DNA from: Clostridiales bacterium
GTDB lineage: Bacteria > Bacillota > Clostridia > Christensenellales > Aristaeellaceae
Length of the DNA: 54,982 bases
Assembly: GCA_004556395.1 (NCBI GenBank)
Contig: SFHK01000038.1
Span: forward strand, 1 to 54,982
Reading direction: 5' to 3'
How positions within the stretch are numbered: the stretch's first letter is position 1; every line of letters starts with the position of its first letter. Below are positions 51,441 to 54,982 of this stretch, piece after piece. The position numbers and the translations under genes are program-made. The notes below the pieces were generated by a model. That model was not told the DNA's origin and made no database searches. It was given only the letters and a program-made list of their open reading frames with translations.

Positions 51441-53297
51441 ATGAGAATACGGCGGCTGGCGGCGATTTTGTGCGCGCTGATGCTGGCGGCAGGACTCGGC
51501 GCGCGGGCGGAGCGCGTGACGGCGGCGCAGCGCGCGCTGGAGGAACAGGGGACGCGGGCGTTCTGGGCGCTGGTCGCGGGCGATTGCCGCTGGAAGCCTG
51601 AAGAAGCGGACTGCGCCCGCGTTTCGGTGCAGTCGCCGGACAGTCCCGTGCGTCCGACGATCGACGATACCTACGCGCCGCAGTATCTCTATCGCGTGCG
51701 CCTGCAGGAAAACGGCGGCGTGGGCTTTACGATCGACCGGGTGGACAGCTATGTCTATCTTCCGGGAGACGACGCGTTTCTGTTTGACAGGCCGGCGAAC
51801 CTTTCGTCCGGCACATATCTGCCCGCCTACGGCGCGATGGAGCTGAGCTGCGGTGACCCGTGGGTGAATCCGCTTTTGCGCGTGGTGGTCGTGAGCGGCG
51901 TGGACGATGCGGGACACGAGCTGGAATTCTATGGAATCGTGGAATGCGTGGACTATCTCGAAAAGGTGGAACAGGATTTGACGTATGACTCGCAGAACCT
52001 GCGCCGCGGCGCGGCGTTTGAGGTTCCCGCGGCGGACGATGTGTGGTGGGTTCCGGCGGTAAGTCTTGGTGACACGCGCTACACGAACGCGGAAATCGCC
52101 GCCATGGCCGCAGAGAGCCCGGAGGAAAAGCAGCGGAAGCTGGCGACGCTGTATGAAGCGGTGCAGATGTTTCAGATTTCAGGCTTCGCGGAGGCGGACG
52201 ACAACGTGCGCATCCGCGAAAACGGCGTGAACTGGGAGCATCACAAGCCCGGCTTTCACGCGGTGCGCACAAACGAGGGCTGCTGCGCCAGCGACGCGAA
52301 CTGGCTGAATTATATCCTGCGCGGCGATTACGACGAGGTGGGCTTTCTCGCATGGTCGCAGACGGACGGAAGCGGGCACATCATCAACTACATCCGCTCC
52401 GAGGGCGACTGGTATTTCATCGACCTTACGCACTATCGCGCCGATTCCTTCGGCATGGGCGCGCCGGAAACGGGACGGATGAGCGACTATTGGAGGTCGG
52501 ACTTCGTGACCGGCAACCTGCACAGGGCGGCGTCGCCCGAGGCCTACGTGCGGTATTGTCTGGAGAGCTTCAACGATCCGCCGGGGCTGTTCTTCCTCTA
52601 TCAGGCGGAGGACTGCAAGCCGCTGGACGGAATTTTTGAAAACGGCGGCGTATGCGTCGTGTATCCCGATGATTTCGCGGTTACAGTGGTGTATGACGAT
52701 CCGGACGATAAGCTGACGTATCGCTTCGCATCGCCGCCGCGGAAAACATACGACTGGGCGGCACTTCCGACGGCGGCGTTCCATGTGGATGAGGTTTATA
52801 CGGCGGCTTCCGGAACGGCGGGCGCGAGCCACGCCGTGGGCGACGTGCTTTCGCTGAAGGACGAGGGGAAACGCGGCTTCGCGGTGGTGGACGGGGAAAC
52901 CTATGCTTCCTGCGACGGGACGCGCTTCCTCGCGTCCTTCAAGGCGGAAATGCGGCTGTACGGCGGGAATTTCGGCTCGTATACCGACGTGACCTTCCCG
53001 CTGGAGATGCATGGCGCGGAATGCGAGGGGCTCGAGAGCGTGCGACTGGGCAACATGCTCATGAGCGTCACCCGTCGCGCGACGGACGTGGAGATGCTGT
53101 ATTGCGTGCGCGAAGGAGACGCGCTGTGTGTGACGGACGTGTTCACGGGCGAACACGAATTTCTGGAACCGATGCGCCTTGCGCGCGCGGAAGACGGCGC
53201 GTGGCAGGGGACGGAGGAATACTGGTATCTGGTTCGCTATCGCGCGGAGGATGGCGAGCACGCGGAATTCGCGCGGTTCCGGTGCGGGGTGGAGTGA
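51441..53297 (+). CDS. Secreted transglutaminase-like domain protein
   Basis: A 618-residue exported protein: signal peptide MRIRRLAAILCALMLAAGLG ending ARA-ER (residue 23), an N-terminal region of unknown fold, then a transglutaminase-like core (about 250-370). The Cys-His-Asp triad is visible as EGCCASDANWLNYIL (Cys281 or Cys282), GSGHIINYI (His313) and WYFIDLTHY (Asp328). Bacterial members are usually proteases or amidases rather than cross-linkers. The C-terminal 250 residues look like beta-rich repeats. The gene's last 22 codons are echoed twice downstream. AGGGGGA precedes the ATG. Confidence 0.78.
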   Translation: MRIRRLAAILCALMLAAGLGARAERVTAAQRALEEQGTRAFWALVAGDCRWKPEEADCARVSVQSPDSPVRPTIDDTYAPQYLYRVRLQENGGVGFTIDRVDSYVYLPGDDAFLFDRPANLSSGTYLPAYGAMELSCGDPWVNPLLRVVVVSGVDDAGHELEFYGIVECVDYLEKVEQDLTYDSQNLRRGAAFEVPAADDVWWVPAVSLGDTRYTNAEIAAMAAESPEEKQRKLATLYEAVQMFQISGFAEADDNVRIRENGVNWEHHKPGFHAVRTNEGCCASDANWLNYILRGDYDEVGFLAWSQTDGSGHIINYIRSEGDWYFIDLTHYRADSFGMGAPETGRMSDYWRSDFVTGNLHRAASPEAYVRYCLESFNDPPGLFFLYQAEDCKPLDGIFENGGVCVVYPDDFAVTVVYDDPDDKLTYRFASPPRKTYDWAALPTAAFHVDEVYTAASGTAGASHAVGDVLSLKDEGKRGFAVVDGETYASCDGTRFLASFKAEMRLYGGNFGSYTDVTFPLEMHGAECEGLESVRLGNMLMSVTRRATDVEMLYCVREGDALCVTDVFTGEHEFLEPMRLARAEDGAWQGTEEYWYLVRYRAEDGEHAEFARFRCGVE

Positions 53298-53463
53298 CTG
53301 CGCGGCGGTTGATTTGCCGCTTCGCGGTTCCGGTGCGTCGAGGTGGTTCGCTGTCGAGCGGAAAACGGGGAACAGGCGGAGTTCGCGCGGTTCTGACGCG
53401 GTGGTATGCTGTCGCGCGGAGGATGGAGAGCATGCGGAGTTTGCACGGTTCCGGTGCGGGATG
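53223..53463 (+). repeat. Decayed tandem copies of the transglutaminase-like gene's 3' end
   Basis: The end of the gene (53223-53294, reading LVRYRAEDGEHAEFARFRCG) is repeated at 53343-53400 (VRCRAENGEQAEFARF, then stop) and at 53401-53463 (CCRAEDGEHAEFARFRCG). A partial echo (TTCGCGGTTCCGGTGCG) lies at 53321-53337. The copies are out of frame with the gene. Confidence 0.8.
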
Positions 53464-53487
53464 AAACAAAAAATTCGCGCGCATCGG

Positions 53488-53516
53488 TTGCATTCGGTGA
53501 CGGAATATGGTATGAT
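53488..53516 (+). promoter_or_regulatory. Promoter of the first PsbP/DcrB-like secreted protein gene
   Basis: TTGCAT at 53488-53493, a 17-base spacer and TATGAT at 53511-53516, ending 35 bases before the ATG. Confidence 0.7.
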
Positions 53517-53551
53517 TGTGTCGAATTCAAAACAAAAAGGAGAAACGAACG

Positions 53552-54118
53552 ATGAAAAAGCTTCTGTCTGTCCTTCTGGCGCTGGTACTCATGCTTGGCT
53601 GTGCGAGCGTACTCGCCGAAGCCACGCCTGCGGAGAGCAACCTTGAAACCTTCGAATTCGACGGCTTCACCATGACCTTCGACGCCGACATGGCTGGCGA
53701 GATTTACGACAAGGCCGAAAACCAGGTGTATTTCCAGCTGTTCCCCTTCTATGACGAGAACGCCGCGTTCAACTCGAACATCAACTGCGTGTGGAATCCC
53801 GCTGTGGAAGACCTGACCAAGATCGACGCGAACGTGTTCGCTGCTGCCGTCATGCAGGCTATGCCGGCGCAGTATGAGACAATGGGTCTGAAGGTTGAGA
53901 ACGCGAAGGTTCTGCTGGCTCAGCCCGACGAGCAGGACGGCAAGTACGCGATCTCCTATATGGCGCAGTACGACCTCGAAGGCATCACCCTGTACATGAT
54001 GCAGGCCGTGGTGTCCGACGCGGCGTTTGGCACCTACACCTTCACCGTGACCTTTGCCGATCTGATGCAGGCGGACGCGCTCACTGAAATTGTCAACACC
54101 ATCGAGTGGACGGAGTAA
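53552..54118 (+). CDS. Secreted protein with a possible PsbP/DcrB-like fold
   Basis: A 188-residue exported protein. The signal peptide is MKKLLSVLLALVLMLGCASV followed by LAEA, with AAAAGGAG upstream. The mature part follows the pattern FEFDGFTMTFDADMAGEIYD ... TYTFTVTFAD ... EIVNTIEWTE, which resembles small PsbP/DcrB-like lipid or ligand-binding folds; this is inference from pattern only. A cysteine in LGC could allow lipid anchoring, but the cleavage site LAEA looks more like signal peptidase I. A diverged paralogue follows at 54297. Confidence 0.7.
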   Translation: MKKLLSVLLALVLMLGCASVLAEATPAESNLETFEFDGFTMTFDADMAGEIYDKAENQVYFQLFPFYDENAAFNSNINCVWNPAVEDLTKIDANVFAAAVMQAMPAQYETMGLKVENAKVLLAQPDEQDGKYAISYMAQYDLEGITLYMMQAVVSDAAFGTYTFTVTFADLMQADALTEIVNTIEWTE

Positions 54119-54150
54119 GCGCTTGGTGTAGAGACGGAATTTGATTCAAG

Positions 54151-54201
54151 TCGCAGTCTTTTTCACTTCTGTGAGAAATGCTGCGATTTCTCCTTTTTTT
54201 T
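54151..54201 (+). terminator. Rho-independent terminator after the first PsbP/DcrB-like gene
   Basis: TCGCAG (54151-54156) and TTTTTCAC (54159-54166) pair with GTGAGAAA (54171-54178) and CTGCGA (54181-54186). A run of nine T follows at 54193-54201. Confidence 0.85.
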
Positions 54202-54296
54202 GATAATTGACATTAAGAAAATCTCAAAGCGTATGTGATTCTTTAAATGGTTTGTTGTGCTATAATTAATTGAATAAATGAGGGAGAGACAAACGA

Positions 54297-54935
54297 ATGA
54301 AGAAGAGAATAATGCTGATTGCACTGACGTTAATATTTATAATTGGTTCTATGGGAGGATTGAGTGAGAATTCCGGCGATTATCTGACTGTACATGATTT
54401 TGGAGACTTTAAAATGACATTCGGGTCGGATATGAAATGCGTGATGTACGAAAAGGGTAGCGAAGATGTGTGGTTTGAACTTTATCCAGGCTATTATGGA
54501 GACGACGATAGTTTTGAATGCATTTATTGCTTTTGGTTACCGACGCGTACAATTTTGGCAAATGTTGGACTTGACAATTACGCAAACAAGATTATGCAAG
54601 AGTGTTTGAAAGCAAGGCGGATAGATGACGAACTAATAGAAGTGGAAAGAGCAGAAATATTGGAGACGAATGATTCTGAGCAAGATGGAGAACCTATGTA
54701 CAGCGTTGTTGTAAAAATGGATATTCAAGATTGGAATATGTACGCGAATTATAGAATGATTTCGACTATTAATAGTGGAACATATTTGTTTTGTATATTT
54801 ACCACTGATCGAACGAAGTTGAATAAATACGAGGATATATTAAATACGATTACATGGGTTCAAAATGGTGATAAAATCGAGTGCAGTTTAGAAGATTTCA
54901 AGTTGTTTCATTTGATATTGGAGGAACATTATTAG
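54297..54935 (+). CDS. AT-rich paralogue of the PsbP/DcrB-like secreted protein
   Basis: A 212-residue protein with signal peptide MKKRIMLIALTLIFIIGSMG. Its mature part repeats the neighbour's layout: DFGDFKMTFGSDMKCVMYEK at the start, SEQDGEPMYSVVVKMDI in place of DEQDGKYAISYMAQYDL, and ILNTITWVQ in place of IVNTIEWTE. After that, about 25 residues have no counterpart and overlap another frame. By eye the gene is far richer in A+T than the rest of the window, with many ATA, AAT and TTA codons, so it is likely acquired or from a differently evolving region. GAGGGAGAGA precedes the ATG, and TATAAT lies at 54261-54266. Confidence 0.7.
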   Translation: MKKRIMLIALTLIFIIGSMGGLSENSGDYLTVHDFGDFKMTFGSDMKCVMYEKGSEDVWFELYPGYYGDDDSFECIYCFWLPTRTILANVGLDNYANKIMQECLKARRIDDELIEVERAEILETNDSEQDGEPMYSVVVKMDIQDWNMYANYRMISTINSGTYLFCIFTTDRTKLNKYEDILNTITWVQNGDKIECSLEDFKLFHLILEEHY

Positions 54936-54982
54936 AAGATTCTCATGATAATCCTAATAATTATAATTTGAAAGAACTTGCA
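54881..54982 (+). CDS. Possible HAD-like hydrolase, N-terminal fragment running off the window
   Basis: From a GTG at 54881 an open frame reads (V)QFRRFQVVSFDIGGTLLED and on to the window end. VVSFDIGGTLLED has the form of HAD motif I (hhhhDxDx(T/V), here with Gly at the usual second-Asp position). It overlaps the end of the preceding secreted-protein gene by 55 bases and has no ribosome site, so the true start may differ or the two may be joined by a deletion. Only about 34 codons are visible. Confidence 0.4.
   Translation, partial: MQFRRFQVVSFDIGGTLLEDSHDNPNNYNLKELA

Noticed and set aside
51238..51444. 68-codon frame after the DUF6179 gene
   Set aside because: It crosses a terminator and promoter and has no protein-like features.

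Overview
This window of about 55 kb looks like a chromosomal segment of a high-GC gut Clostridium-type Firmicute. I infer something near the Christensenellales/Aristaeellaceae, but only from gene content, a thrS T-box leader, AGGAGG ribosome binding sites, strong TTGACA/TATAAT promoters, many LplB/LplC/SBP sugar transporters, and signal peptides ending in LAEA or ALA. No rRNA, tRNA or CRISPR array was seen. Coding density is high, and several genes start with TTG or GTG (rpoC, typA, the DUF6323 gene, the AAA ATPase).

Left edge (0-3.3 kb): a scrambled accessory patch. It holds the first codons of a nucleotidyltransferase, two overlapping tail-assembly-chaperone-like phage frames, an antisense AAA/DUF4143 ATPase inserted before a tape-measure fragment, and a cas3 gene that loses its helicase half exactly where the tape-measure fragment ends. 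Next (3.3-11.7 kb) come a sugar ABC operon (two permeases and a binding protein), a divergent membrane-anchored AraC-type regulator, two GNAT acetyltransferases flanking the relic of a third, and a uroporphyrinogen-decarboxylase-family protein. From 11.7 to 15.9 kb two thrS genes lie in tandem behind one T-box leader. Their N-terminal halves are nearly identical, their catalytic halves are diverged, and the distal copy has a C-terminal frameshift.

Centre (15.9-31.8 kb): a DUF4236 protein; two SH3b-NlpC/P60 cell-wall proteins, one lacking its catalytic cysteine; a prfC-typA-recF cluster with a small secreted protein; azlCD; a MATE exporter divergent from an M20 amidohydrolase; and a TIM-barrel glycosidase-like protein. 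From 29.6 to 36.7 kb a LacI-controlled operon (LplB, LplC, binding protein, GH31 glucosidase/xylosidase) has perfect 12-bp LacI-type operators at both divergent promoters. From 36.9 to 40.0 kb an operon carries rpiB, a papain/C39-like protein and a heparinase II/III-like protein. Together these genes suggest uptake and breakdown of host- or plant-derived oligosaccharides.

Right part (40-55 kb): rpoB and rpoC with their own promoter and structured leader, then a repeat-rich accessory stretch. It contains two long palindromes beside a 14-bp tandem array, an autoregulated-looking TetR gene, DUF6323 and DUF6179 genes, a secreted transglutaminase-like protein, two secreted PsbP/DcrB-like paralogues of very different GC content, and the start of a HAD-like gene. 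Two gene ends here (tetR and the transglutaminase-like gene) are followed by decayed tandem copies of themselves. An 81-bp palindromic element also occurs twice, at the truncated or remodelled 3' ends of the NlpC-like and heparinase-like genes. Everything is read by eye, so family names rest on motif recognition rather than searches.
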